Positions 28,419-36,979 of a stretch of DNA of 64,000 nucleotides are shown here, in pieces; the stretch's first letter is position 1; each line of letters opens with the position of its first letter. A program made the position numbers and the translations under genes. The DNA comes from an uncultured Bacteroides sp. (GTDB lineage Bacteria; Bacteroidota; Bacteroidia; Cytophagales; Cyclobacteriaceae). The stretch lies in contig CABHOV010000034.1 of assembly GCA_902168185.1 (NCBI GenBank), positions 186,001 through 250,000 of the forward strand, given 5' to 3'. A model generated the notes under the pieces. The model was not told where the DNA came from. It saw nothing but the letters and a program-made list of their open reading frames with translations, and searched no databases.

Positions 28419-28859
28419 TTACACGTAGTAAACGTATGTATCAGCAAGTTTATCGTGGATCCCCTGCTTCCTATCGTCCCAGCCGACCATCATAAAACCG
28501 ATACATAAAAGAATAGTTGAAACAATTTTACCAAAGTATCTTCCCAGTGCGTTGGCAAAAGATATTTTCTCTCCCTGAAAGTTTCCAACACGTATACCAA
28601 CGGCCATCTTCCCGAATGTAGCTTGTTTCTCAGAGCTTTCCATCAGACTAAAGTAAAGTATCGTCAGCCCCAATGACAAAGCTTCAGTGAACAAATTACC
28701 TTCCATACTACCGGAGCCTATTCCGTTTACAATTAAATTTACAATCGTAATGATAATGAGATCAATCATGTAGGCAGCCACACGTATCCAAAAACCAGCA
28801 AAATTTAAGTGTCGTTCTGCATCAGCAGGTGCATCGAGTATTTGATCTATCGGCTCCAT
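28419..28859 (-). CDS. RDD-family membrane protein
   Basis: The 146-residue protein is made almost wholly of an RDD domain: FAGFWIRVAAYMIDLIIITIVN with the Arg and Asp of the family, a second helix near 65-80, and QATFGKMAVGIRVGN. A third helix follows near 105-125. It converges on the DUF58 gene and is the second RDD protein in the neighbourhood. Its function is unknown. Confidence 0.88.
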   Translation of the reverse strand: MEPIDQILDAPADAERHLNFAGFWIRVAAYMIDLIIITIVNLIVNGIGSGSMEGNLFTEALSLGLTILYFSLMESSEKQATFGKMAVGIRVGNFQGEKISFANALGRYFGKIVSTILLCIGFMMVGWDDRKQGIHDKLADTYVYYV

Positions 28860-28961
28860 AAGTTCTTTTGATTAGGTGCTACAAGGTAAAAATAATTCAA
28901 CACTATATAACAACAACAATCTATATTCGGGCTCAGATTAACACCTGTTAAATTTAGCTTC

Positions 28962-30431
28962 ATGACCTTCAAACCATTGATGTTTGCCGGCACGGCATCG
29001 AACGTTGGTAAAAGTATACTTACCACTGCTTTCTGTCGCATCTTTAAACAAGATGGATTAAATCCTGCTCCGTTCAAGGCGCAAAATATGTCATTGAACA
29101 GCTATGCTACTCCGGAGGGGCTTGAAATAGGAAGAGCACAGGCAACACAAGCTGAAGCAGCTGGTATACCTTGCCATACCGATATGAATCCGGTATTGCT
29201 CAAGCCCACTGGAAATTTATCATCCCAAGTGATTTTGCATGGTAAGCCTATCGGGAATCAATCCGCTTATGACTATTTTAAAAAAGAAGGCAAGGATGCA
29301 CTCTTCGAAGAAGTAAAGAAATCTTTTTCACGACTTGCTTCACAGTATAACCCTGTCGTGATGGAAGGTGCAGGAAGTATAACGGAATTAAATCTGAAAG
29401 ATAAAGATATAGTCAACATGCGGATGGCGCTCCATGCAAACGCAGCCGTTATACTGGTCGCTGATATAGACCGGGGTGGAATCTTTGCCAGCCTGTATGG
29501 CTCGGTAAAGTTACTCCCTGAACATGAACGTAAACTGATCAAAGGAATTATCGTTAATAAATTCAGAGGTGACACACGACTTTTTGATGGTGGTATAAAA
29601 ATATTGGAAGAGATCACTGAAGTACCCGTCCTTGGAGTCGTACCCTATTTCGATACCATTGATATTGATGATGAAGACTCTGTGGGTCTCGAGGTAAAAA
29701 ACAGCAGGCCTGCCGTTGGCAAACTTAACGTTTGTGTGATCCGCCTTCCCCGGATTTCCAACTTTACCGATTTCAACGTCATTGAAAATCTGAAAGGAGT
29801 AAATTTATTTTACTCGATGGAACCCGATTTCGTGAAGCAAGCCGACATCATTATTATTCCCGGAAGTAAAAATACAATTCAAGATCTGCAGGCTATATAT
29901 GACCATGGACTTGATGAAGTGATCCATACCGCTCACCGGGATCAGAAAACAATCATCGGTATATGTGGCGGGTATCAAATGTTGGGTGAGGAAATACACG
30001 ACCCGTTGCAAATCGAATCTGAGCAAAAGTATAGTAAGGGATTGGGACTTCTGCCTGTTAAAACAACATTGGCACAAACCAAGCAAACCTTTCAAAAGCA
30101 GTTTTATTATAGGGAAAACATGACGGATCCTTGCAAGGGTTATGAAATCCACATGGGTGTTACGCACACTATACAGGAAGAAAGCCCGGTAAGTGTAATG
30201 GAAGATGGAACTATGGACGGCTATTACTTAAATGATCAATGCTGGGGAAGTTATATTCATGGTATATTTGATAATCCATCGGTGCTTCGTTCGTTGTTCA
30301 AAAATTACGACATTGAAATCCCACCTATACCACCACAGGCCTATAAAGAAAAGCAATATGATCTATTGGCAGACTGGGTTCGAAAAGCCGTGGATGTAAA
30401 CCGAATCTATACTATTATACAAGCACAATGA
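28962..30431 (+). CDS. cobQ: Cobyric acid synthase
   Basis: The 489-residue protein amidates four corrin side chains of adenosyl-cobyrinic a,c-diamide to give cobyric acid. The N-terminal P-loop-like domain starts FAGTASNVGKSILTTAFCR, and NMSLNSYATPEGLEIGRAQATQA is diagnostic. The C-terminal class I-type glutaminase domain has IPGSKNT, C335 in GICGGYQMLG and H433 in SYIHGIFDNP. It heads the forward B12 operon; the next gene overlaps its stop by 4 bases. Confidence 0.97.
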   Translation: MTFKPLMFAGTASNVGKSILTTAFCRIFKQDGLNPAPFKAQNMSLNSYATPEGLEIGRAQATQAEAAGIPCHTDMNPVLLKPTGNLSSQVILHGKPIGNQSAYDYFKKEGKDALFEEVKKSFSRLASQYNPVVMEGAGSITELNLKDKDIVNMRMALHANAAVILVADIDRGGIFASLYGSVKLLPEHERKLIKGIIVNKFRGDTRLFDGGIKILEEITEVPVLGVVPYFDTIDIDDEDSVGLEVKNSRPAVGKLNVCVIRLPRISNFTDFNVIENLKGVNLFYSMEPDFVKQADIIIIPGSKNTIQDLQAIYDHGLDEVIHTAHRDQKTIIGICGGYQMLGEEIHDPLQIESEQKYSKGLGLLPVKTTLAQTKQTFQKQFYYRENMTDPCKGYEIHMGVTHTIQEESPVSVMEDGTMDGYYLNDQCWGSYIHGIFDNPSVLRSLFKNYDIEIPPIPPQAYKEKQYDLLADWVRKAVDVNRIYTIIQAQ

Positions 30432-31459
30432 TTTACGGACACGGAGACGATCTATATAAGTTTCAGGACAAGATCACTGCCAACTTCAGTTCGAACGTCT
30501 GGTATAAAGGGCCGGATGCTCAGGTGATGGATGCTATACAACAGTCAATTCCATTCGTAAAAAACTACCCGGAACCCAACGGTGACAGTCTCTGTAAAAA
30601 ACTGGCATCTATATATTCGCTGAATGCGAACAATTTCATTATCACGAATGGTGCAGCCGAAGCTTTCTATATGATCGCACAAGCGTTTCGCCAAACCACT
30701 GCTACCATTTTTACACCTACCTTCTCGGAATACGAAGATGCAGCGAAGATCAACGACATTCAATGTTCCTTCATTCCTTTCGATGATTTAAAAAACAATC
30801 CGAAGATCCATACTGGGATTGCATTTATATGCAATCCCAATAATCCAACCGGACAGCAATTGGAAACCGGCTTCCTGCAAAATTTAATGAAGGCAAATAC
30901 GGATACTCTTTTTATCGTAGATGAAGCATACTCTGACTTCACGGCCAGCCGACAAAATCTTCTTCCCTTTATTTATAGCACCCCGAATCTTTTGATTGTA
31001 CATTCCTTTACTAAAACGTTTGGCATTCCAGGATTACGCATTGGTTTTATAGCCGGACAACCTGAGCAGGTTGAAGCTATATCACGTTTCAAAATTCCCT
31101 GGGCGGTGAATGCCCTCGCATTACATACAATGGAATTTATAGCAGATAACTATAAACAGCTAAAGCCATCTATAGCGTCCATGCTAACAGAATGCATGTG
31201 GTTTCGCGAAGAGATCAACAAAATCGGAGGCTTTGAAGCGATGCAATCTTCAACCACCTATTTTCTAACAAAGATGGCGAACGGAAGTGCATCGGCGCTA
31301 AAGGAGTATCTTATAAACTATAACGGGTGCCTGATTCGTGATGCTTCTAACTTTCGGGGACTCAATCACCAATACTTCCGACTTGCTACGCTCGACAGAG
31401 AGAAAAATATACTTCTATTAAACGGCCTTCGCGCATGGAAAGCATATACCGGTTCGTAG
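30428..31459 (+). CDS. cobD: L-threonine-O-3-phosphate decarboxylase-like PLP enzyme (CobD/CobC)
   Basis: The 343-residue class I aminotransferase-fold protein has GHGDDLYKFQDKITANFSSNVW at the start, NPNNPTG, FIVDEAYSDF, and SFTKTFGIPGLRIGF with PLP lysine K196. Such proteins beside cbiB make the (R)-1-amino-2-propanol phosphate linker of cobalamin. HisC-type aminotransferases look alike; the place between cobQ and cbiB decides the call. It overlaps cobQ by 4 bases and cbiB by 25 bases. Confidence 0.9.
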   Translation: MIYGHGDDLYKFQDKITANFSSNVWYKGPDAQVMDAIQQSIPFVKNYPEPNGDSLCKKLASIYSLNANNFIITNGAAEAFYMIAQAFRQTTATIFTPTFSEYEDAAKINDIQCSFIPFDDLKNNPKIHTGIAFICNPNNPTGQQLETGFLQNLMKANTDTLFIVDEAYSDFTASRQNLLPFIYSTPNLLIVHSFTKTFGIPGLRIGFIAGQPEQVEAISRFKIPWAVNALALHTMEFIADNYKQLKPSIASMLTECMWFREEINKIGGFEAMQSSTTYFLTKMANGSASALKEYLINYNGCLIRDASNFRGLNHQYFRLATLDREKNILLLNGLRAWKAYTGS

Positions 31460-32376
31460 CTCCTTTAATCATTGGCTATATACTTGATTTGTTATTGGGT
31501 GATCCGGAAAAAATGCCTCACCCTGTGCGACTATTTGGAAATCTGATCAGCGCAGGCGAAAAAAGATTAAACACAGGAAATTATCGTTTCTTAAAAGGGC
31601 TTTTTTTATCCATTGCACTGATCGGCTCGACTTACCTGACGTTTTATCTAGCGGAAAAATTCGTCTTCTCCTACAATGACTATATATACATCGCATGCAC
31701 ATCATTGTTTGTATACTTTGGTGTCGCGAATCGCTGCCTCATAGATGAAGGACGAAATGTATTTAGAAAATTAAAGATCGATCTGCCAACAGCCAGAACA
31801 CAGCTCTCGCGTATTGTAGGGCGTGAAACAAAAAATCTGAGCGATCAGCAAATCAAGATTGCTGTTTTCGAAACCATGTCTGAAAATCTGTCGGATGGTG
31901 TTATCGCACCACTCTTCTATTATGCCATTGGTGGCGTACCCGCGATGATGGCCTATAAAATGATCAATACGCTTGACTCGATGATCGCATATCGCAGTCC
32001 ACGATATGAGCAGTTCGGAAAATTTGCCGCACGCCTGGATGATGTGGCGAATTATATACCGGCCCGATTAACAGCGCTATTTATAAGCCTTGTGAACCTA
32101 AGCAAGCGTGCTATATACTATACGTATATATATGGTCGTTTACATAAAAGCCCGAATGCCGGCTACCCTGAAGCAGCACTCGCTGGCGCATTGGATTGTC
32201 GCTTTGGCGGCAACAATTATTATCACGGAATATTAGTAGAGAAACCTTATATCGGAACAAACCCCAGGAATATTGAAGACCGGGAGATCAATATGGTAAT
32301 CTATATAAATCATGCCGTTACATTCCTGAGCATTGCAATAATAGTGTTATTGAATTTCGTGTTGATGTCGACCTAA
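31435..32376 (+). CDS. cbiB: Adenosylcobinamide-phosphate synthase
   Basis: The 313-residue membrane protein joins aminopropanol phosphate to cobyric acid. Family signatures are GYILDLLLGDPEKMPHPVRLFGNLI at the N-terminus, SENLSDGVIAPLFYYAIGGVPAMMAYKMINTLDSMIAYRSPRYEQFG in the middle, and YPEAALAGALDCRFGG. Helices are visible at about 55-72, 78-95 and 290-310. The ATG at 31435 lies inside the end of the preceding gene. It is the last gene of the forward B12 operon. Confidence 0.96.
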   Translation: MESIYRFVAPLIIGYILDLLLGDPEKMPHPVRLFGNLISAGEKRLNTGNYRFLKGLFLSIALIGSTYLTFYLAEKFVFSYNDYIYIACTSLFVYFGVANRCLIDEGRNVFRKLKIDLPTARTQLSRIVGRETKNLSDQQIKIAVFETMSENLSDGVIAPLFYYAIGGVPAMMAYKMINTLDSMIAYRSPRYEQFGKFAARLDDVANYIPARLTALFISLVNLSKRAIYYTYIYGRLHKSPNAGYPEAALAGALDCRFGGNNYYHGILVEKPYIGTNPRNIEDREINMVIYINHAVTFLSIAIIVLLNFVLMST

Positions 32377-32389
32377 ACCATCCTGGCAT

Positions 32390-33694
32390 CTATACCTGGA
32401 AGATCTCCTCCATGAAATTCATCTTATCGCCCCAATAAAAATGCATATACGATGCAATAACGTTTTTGCAGCGATATACCTTCATCTTCACAGGTTCATC
32501 TTTCGCATTGCGTATATCACCGATGTCGTCTATAGGGGATTCTGTTTTAAGTACTGAATAGTGAAATTCATGTCCACAATATAATTTGTTATTAAGGGCA
32601 AATTTCCGATACCCCAATGTTAATACCCGTTCGGCCATTGAGGTTTGTAAATCAAGAACCCCACTCATATCATAAGCTCGGCCGGAGGAATCAATAATCG
32701 CGTTACCGAGATACATTAGTCCACCGCACTCCGCCAACACCTTCCCGCCATTATTGCAGTAAGCTGCCAGTGATTGCTTCATAGGTATATTTGCTGATAA
32801 CGGATCCAGAAATAGTTCAGGATAACCACCAGCCAGGTATAGTATATCGGCTTCCGGTATAGATGAATCTTCCAGGGGACTAAAAAACAACACATCATAC
32901 TTCCGTTTCAATACTTCAATATTCTCATGATACGTAAATGTAAATGCTGCGTCATGCGCGATGGCGATTTTGAGTCGCGACCTCTTTGTATATACATGTG
33001 CACTCTGTCTAGACGAACCTGTATCCGTTACGAGACACGTCTCAGCTATAGCGTCCAGTGAAACGGTCTTGCTTATGTGTGCTGCAATTTTCTCAACGAT
33101 AGCATCACCATTACTTTCAAGTGTGAGACCAAGATGTCGTGAGGGGATTTTTATTTCTTCATTGTCGGGTACAAATCCAAAACACGGAACACCAACATCC
33201 GCTGCAGAATCTTTCAAAAAATTATAGTGTGAGGTGGTGTTAACGTGATTAAAAATAACCCCTACTACTTTAATCCGCGGATCAAAATTTTTAAATCCGT
33301 ATAGTACAGGAGCAACGGAATATGCACTGGCTTTTGCCGGAAGTACCAATATGACTGGAGCACCCAAGAGTATAGCAATTTCCGCACTACTTCCTTTCAT
33401 TCTGTCTGATCCATCAAACAATCCCATCACACCCTCTATGATGGATACATCTGCTGTATTGCTATAGCGTTGATATAAGTCTCTTACATGATCAGGGCTC
33501 ATCATGAATGTGTCCAGGTTGATTGCAGGACGTTGAGCCGCTTGCGCCAGGAATTTAGTATCGATATAATCCGGACCACATTTAAAAACCTGCACGGTCA
33601 TCCCCCTCTCCCTAAACAATTTTATAAGGCCTAGCGTTACCGTTGTCTTACCGGAATTACTGGAAGGCGCAGAAACTAAAAATTGACACTTCAT
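32390..33694 (-). CDS. cobB: Cobyrinic acid a,c-diamide synthase
   Basis: About 434 residues starting at ATG 33694 (MKCQFLVSAPSSNSGKTTV); a TTG three codons upstream is also open. The N-terminal ATP-binding domain has the SNSGKTT loop, FKCGPDYID and SIIEGVMGLFDG. The C-terminal glutaminase domain has LYLAGGYPEL, the nucleophile Cys in LAECGGLMYLG and a His in SYMHFYWGD. It amidates the a and c side chains of (hydrogeno)cobyrinic acid. It converges on cbiB with only 13 bases between stops. Confidence 0.95.
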   Translation of the reverse strand: MKCQFLVSAPSSNSGKTTVTLGLIKLFRERGMTVQVFKCGPDYIDTKFLAQAAQRPAINLDTFMMSPDHVRDLYQRYSNTADVSIIEGVMGLFDGSDRMKGSSAEIAILLGAPVILVLPAKASAYSVAPVLYGFKNFDPRIKVVGVIFNHVNTTSHYNFLKDSAADVGVPCFGFVPDNEEIKIPSRHLGLTLESNGDAIVEKIAAHISKTVSLDAIAETCLVTDTGSSRQSAHVYTKRSRLKIAIAHDAAFTFTYHENIEVLKRKYDVLFFSPLEDSSIPEADILYLAGGYPELFLDPLSANIPMKQSLAAYCNNGGKVLAECGGLMYLGNAIIDSSGRAYDMSGVLDLQTSMAERVLTLGYRKFALNNKLYCGHEFHYSVLKTESPIDDIGDIRNAKDEPVKMKVYRCKNVIASYMHFYWGDKMNFMEEIFQV

Positions 33695-33806
33695 GTAAAG
33701 CAAAGATAGAACGAACGATGGTATACACTCTAAAAGAAATCGATAAAGTTTACTATTTAAATGTTTATATATAGTACCGGCATGCTACCTTGCGCTATAT
33801 TTTATA

Positions 33807-34376
33807 GTGAAGGCATCAGGCAATTTAAAGTATGTAATTACCGGTGGACCGGGAAGCGGCAAAACGAGCATCATTGATGCGTTGTCAAAAATGGGCTATA
33901 AAACTTTTGACGAAGTGTCACGAAAATTGATCAGACAACAATCGCTTCTGGAAGATGGTGCATTTCCCTGGAAGAACACAAAAAAATTTGCCGACCTCGC
34001 GTTGCTTGATATGGAAAAACAATTCCTGCAAGCTCAGCATGAAAGCAGTCTGACTTTTTTTGATCGCGGTATACCAGACATTTCAGGCTACTTGCATTTT
34101 ACCGGCATACCGGTTAGCGCAACAATCTCTGATGCATCCAACCTATACCGCTATGCCTCCCATGTTTTCATTTGTCCACCCTGGCCGGAGATCTATACAA
34201 ATGATCCGGAACGCCCTCAAACATCTCAGGACGCAATTGATCTATACCACTATATTCATACTGCCTACAAATCGCTTGGCTATATTCTTACCGAAGTTCC
34301 GATAGGTACACTTGCTGAACGTGTCGAATTCATTCTAAATACAACGAAAGCACACCATCCTGCCTTAGTCCACTGA
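33807..34376 (+). CDS. AAA_28-family P-loop NTPase
   Basis: The 189-residue cytoplasmic protein starts with GTG; no better start is open. Walker A is GGPGSGKTSIID (about 13-20). SLTFFDRGIPDISGYL (about 80-95) has the Asp/Arg of the family, and FICPPWPEIYTNDPERPQ matches AAA_28. The fold resembles nucleoside or metabolite kinases. It lies between cobB and the BtuF-like gene, so a role in cobalamin salvage is possible but not shown by the sequence. Confidence 0.85.
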   Translation: MKASGNLKYVITGGPGSGKTSIIDALSKMGYKTFDEVSRKLIRQQSLLEDGAFPWKNTKKFADLALLDMEKQFLQAQHESSLTFFDRGIPDISGYLHFTGIPVSATISDASNLYRYASHVFICPPWPEIYTNDPERPQTSQDAIDLYHYIHTAYKSLGYILTEVPIGTLAERVEFILNTTKAHHPALVH

Positions 34377-34392
34377 ATCACGAATTTATCTT

Positions 34393-35541
34393 ATGAAACC
34401 GTATATAAAATTCATCACCTCGAACAACGTAAAAGTATTTTATATCCTTACAATCCTATTAACAGGTATCCGTTGTAGTAAACCACAAGACGAGACTGTA
34501 AAATCTCTTCCTGAAATCAATATTCGCTACGCAGAAAGATTTACTATAAAGACCAATAACAACGAAATAGTAGCAACGGTAAAGTTAGAAGCAGGCCAAG
34601 AGCAACAGTATATTTTTCATAAGAAAGATAGTGTACAGGAGAAATCCAACGCAACCGCGTCCAATACTATAGAAGTACCTCTTGAAAAGGTAGTCTGCCT
34701 CGCATCCCCTCACATTTGCCTTATTAATAGTCTGCAAGAAACCGACAAGATCATTGGACTTGAAGATTACAAGAGTGTATATAATCCTGCTATACTTGAT
34801 AAAGTAAGATCCGGAAAAATTTACGAGGTTGGTAATTATGATCAACTCAACCTGGAGTTACTGGTAAATATCCACCCTGATGCAATCTTTGAATCCGTTA
34901 GTAGTATGTCGGGCAGAAATGCCGGGCAACTGGAGAATCTTGCATTAAGAACCATCGCTATACCAGCACATTTTGAAACACATCCTTTGGGTCGTCTGGA
35001 GTGGATCAAGTTTTTTGCATTGTTCTTTGATAAGCAACAATATGCCGATTCAATCTTTACCGCTATAGAATCGTCTTACCTGCACACGTCACAGTTGACG
35101 CAATCGGCCACGCATAAGCCTACCGTTGTAGCCGGGTATTTCAGCAAGGGAGTGTGGGTAGCGCCAGGCGGAAAAAGCTACTTTGCACAACTTCTGAAAG
35201 ATGCCGGAGCGGACTATATCTGGAAAGACGATTCTACCTCCGGTAACATCAAACTCAACTATGAACAGTTGCTCAGCAAAGGACTCGGGGCTGACTACTT
35301 CATAAACATTCAAATGATTTTCAAAGAACGCGAGCAGGTACTAAACGAAATGCCTGAGATCAGGTCTTTCAAAAGTATCAGCAATAATAATTTCTATATG
35401 AATAACGCTATGGTAAATGCTTTCGGTAAAAACAATTACTGGGAGCAAGGATTTGTAGAACCACAGGTTATCTTAAAAGATCTTGGAAGAATTTTTCATC
35501 CGGAACTTTTTCCGGATTATATACCGGTATACTTTAAATAA
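34393..35541 (+). CDS. btuF: BtuF-like corrinoid-binding lipoprotein of an ABC importer
   Basis: The 382-residue protein has an N-terminal signal with lipobox LLTGIRC (Cys about 28), a linker and a periplasmic-binding domain of the BtuF/FecB class: KVVCLASPHICLINSLQETDKIIGLEDYKSVYNP, LELLVNIHPDAIFES, RLEWIKFFALFFD, and FINIQMIFKE. BtuF binds vitamin B12 and hands it to BtuCD. The BtuC and BtuD genes lie on the other strand about 10 kb away. It follows the AAA_28 gene by 16 bases. Confidence 0.85.
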   Translation: MKPYIKFITSNNVKVFYILTILLTGIRCSKPQDETVKSLPEINIRYAERFTIKTNNNEIVATVKLEAGQEQQYIFHKKDSVQEKSNATASNTIEVPLEKVVCLASPHICLINSLQETDKIIGLEDYKSVYNPAILDKVRSGKIYEVGNYDQLNLELLVNIHPDAIFESVSSMSGRNAGQLENLALRTIAIPAHFETHPLGRLEWIKFFALFFDKQQYADSIFTAIESSYLHTSQLTQSATHKPTVVAGYFSKGVWVAPGGKSYFAQLLKDAGADYIWKDDSTSGNIKLNYEQLLSKGLGADYFINIQMIFKEREQVLNEMPEIRSFKSISNNNFYMNNAMVNAFGKNNYWEQGFVEPQVILKDLGRIFHPELFPDYIPVYFK

Positions 35542-35608
35542 GATTATCCACCATTTGCTGCGACAATCTAGTTGATGAATTCATCTGCATTTAGTTAAAG
35601 GCTCCTGA

Positions 35609-36199
35609 CTATACTTGTTCCTCTTTTCGTTTACGCTTATACAAGAATAATTGCCATCGTTCTTCTTCAATTCCTTTGGAGGCCATTTCTGCCCGGGAAA
35701 GTGTAAAGAACAAATCCGAGAGGCGGTTAATATAAGATGCTATATATTCTTCTACGCAAGCGGGGTCTTCTTTGCTTAGTGTTACCAGTCTTCGCTCCGC
35801 ACGTCTGATTTGAGTTCGCACAACATGACACAACGCAGAGATTTCATTCCCACCCGGCAATAAAAAATAATCGGATGGCTCGGTCATTGCGCCTTCAAGC
35901 TGATCAATCCATGCTTCACAAAACGAAGCGCCATCAACAGGCTTGGGATTTGTATTTACTTTACTTGAATCAGATGGACGGGCAAGATGTGACATCATGT
36001 CCATCAGGTCTTTCTGAATCTTGTGCAGATTCGGCTGCCAATCATGCGATGGCTCGAGTTTAGAGCGCAGCAATCCTAGTGTAGAGTTAGCCTCATCTAT
36101 AGCGCCGTTGCATTCGATACGTGCACTATCTTTACTCTCTCGTTTTCCACCGAATACTCCGGTTTGTCCGTGATCGCCTTTTCGTGTGTAGATTTTCAT
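35609..36199 (-). CDS. pduO: PduO-type ATP:cob(I)alamin adenosyltransferase
   Basis: The 196-residue protein starts MKIYTRKGDHGQTGVFGGKR, the ATP-binding signature of the PduO class. It also has ECNGAIDEANSTLGL, FLLPGG and RTQIRRAERRLV. It attaches the 5'-deoxyadenosyl group to the cobalt of corrinoids. It is the last gene of the riboswitch-led reverse operon; no clear terminator was seen after it. Confidence 0.95.
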   Translation of the reverse strand: MKIYTRKGDHGQTGVFGGKRESKDSARIECNGAIDEANSTLGLLRSKLEPSHDWQPNLHKIQKDLMDMMSHLARPSDSSKVNTNPKPVDGASFCEAWIDQLEGAMTEPSDYFLLPGGNEISALCHVVRTQIRRAERRLVTLSKEDPACVEEYIASYINRLSDLFFTLSRAEMASKGIEEERWQLFLYKRKRKEEQV

Positions 36200-36256
36200 T
36201 GTGGTATTAATCGTTATGGGATAATCGTAAACTCTTATTGATAGTCAAGTATACTT

Positions 36257-36895
36257 TCAGGTGAAAATGAATTCCAGGGAGTCATATATAGTAATGCCCC
36301 CAATGGTGATCGAGAAAATGCCTACCAATAAATTAATAACCTTCAGAACAGATGCGCTTTCCGATGCAAACCTATTCAACGAGAACGTGAAGAAATATCC
36401 ATAGGCTGACATGGAGAAAATGATTCCTATACTTTGCAAGATGATGATCCATACTGCTGTAGAAGAATCCTTTGCTGCGAGGGTTAGTGCAACGGTGCAG
36501 GCGCCTCCGGTACCTGCAAGGCCGTGAATCATTCCCACCCAGAACGATCGGCTGAACCTGGGAGATATAGGGTTGGGAGCTATCGGTACGTGCCTGAAGT
36601 TTCTGTGTATTGCTACTATTCCGAGCCAAATCATTAAGGGGCCAATTAACCATTCAACTTTACTGGCAACTTCAAGGGATATAGTAGATTTCAACAAAAG
36701 GACAAGTATTGCAAAGAGTATCAGACTAAGCGAATGTCCAAGTGCCCAGTGCGATGATCGCCAGATGAGCTTCCACCGCTGGAGTGTACTTTTATTCTGT
36801 TCGCTCGCCAGAACCGAAACAGCGGCCATGTGATCAGGCTCAAAAGAATGCTGTACGCCTAATAACAACGAATCAATAAGCAGGTAATTAATCAT
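36257..36895 (-). CDS. NiCoT/UreH-like cobalt (nickel) transporter
   Basis: The 212-residue protein has about six membrane helices. The first carries H16-x4-D21-H22 (HSFEPDH), matching the HX4DH metal-binding signature of nickel/cobalt permeases. MIHGLAGTGGACTVAL in the fourth segment matches UreH/HupE-like relatives. Placed between cobN and the adenosyltransferase gene in a B12 operon, cobalt uptake is the likely role. Confidence 0.85.
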   Translation of the reverse strand: MINYLLIDSLLLGVQHSFEPDHMAAVSVLASEQNKSTLQRWKLIWRSSHWALGHSLSLILFAILVLLLKSTISLEVASKVEWLIGPLMIWLGIVAIHRNFRHVPIAPNPISPRFSRSFWVGMIHGLAGTGGACTVALTLAAKDSSTAVWIIILQSIGIIFSMSAYGYFFTFSLNRFASESASVLKVINLLVGIFSITIGGITIYDSLEFIFT

Positions 36896-36979
36896 CTATA
36901 CTATATTTATTATCACATCTCATTACTCTTCCATTAACCTTATTCTATTATTAAGTTTATCACTATGCTCCAGCGTTAA

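Noticed and set aside
28860-28961. A second cobalamin riboswitch before cobQ
   Set aside because: None of the conserved riboswitch blocks occur in the 102 bases upstream of cobQ.
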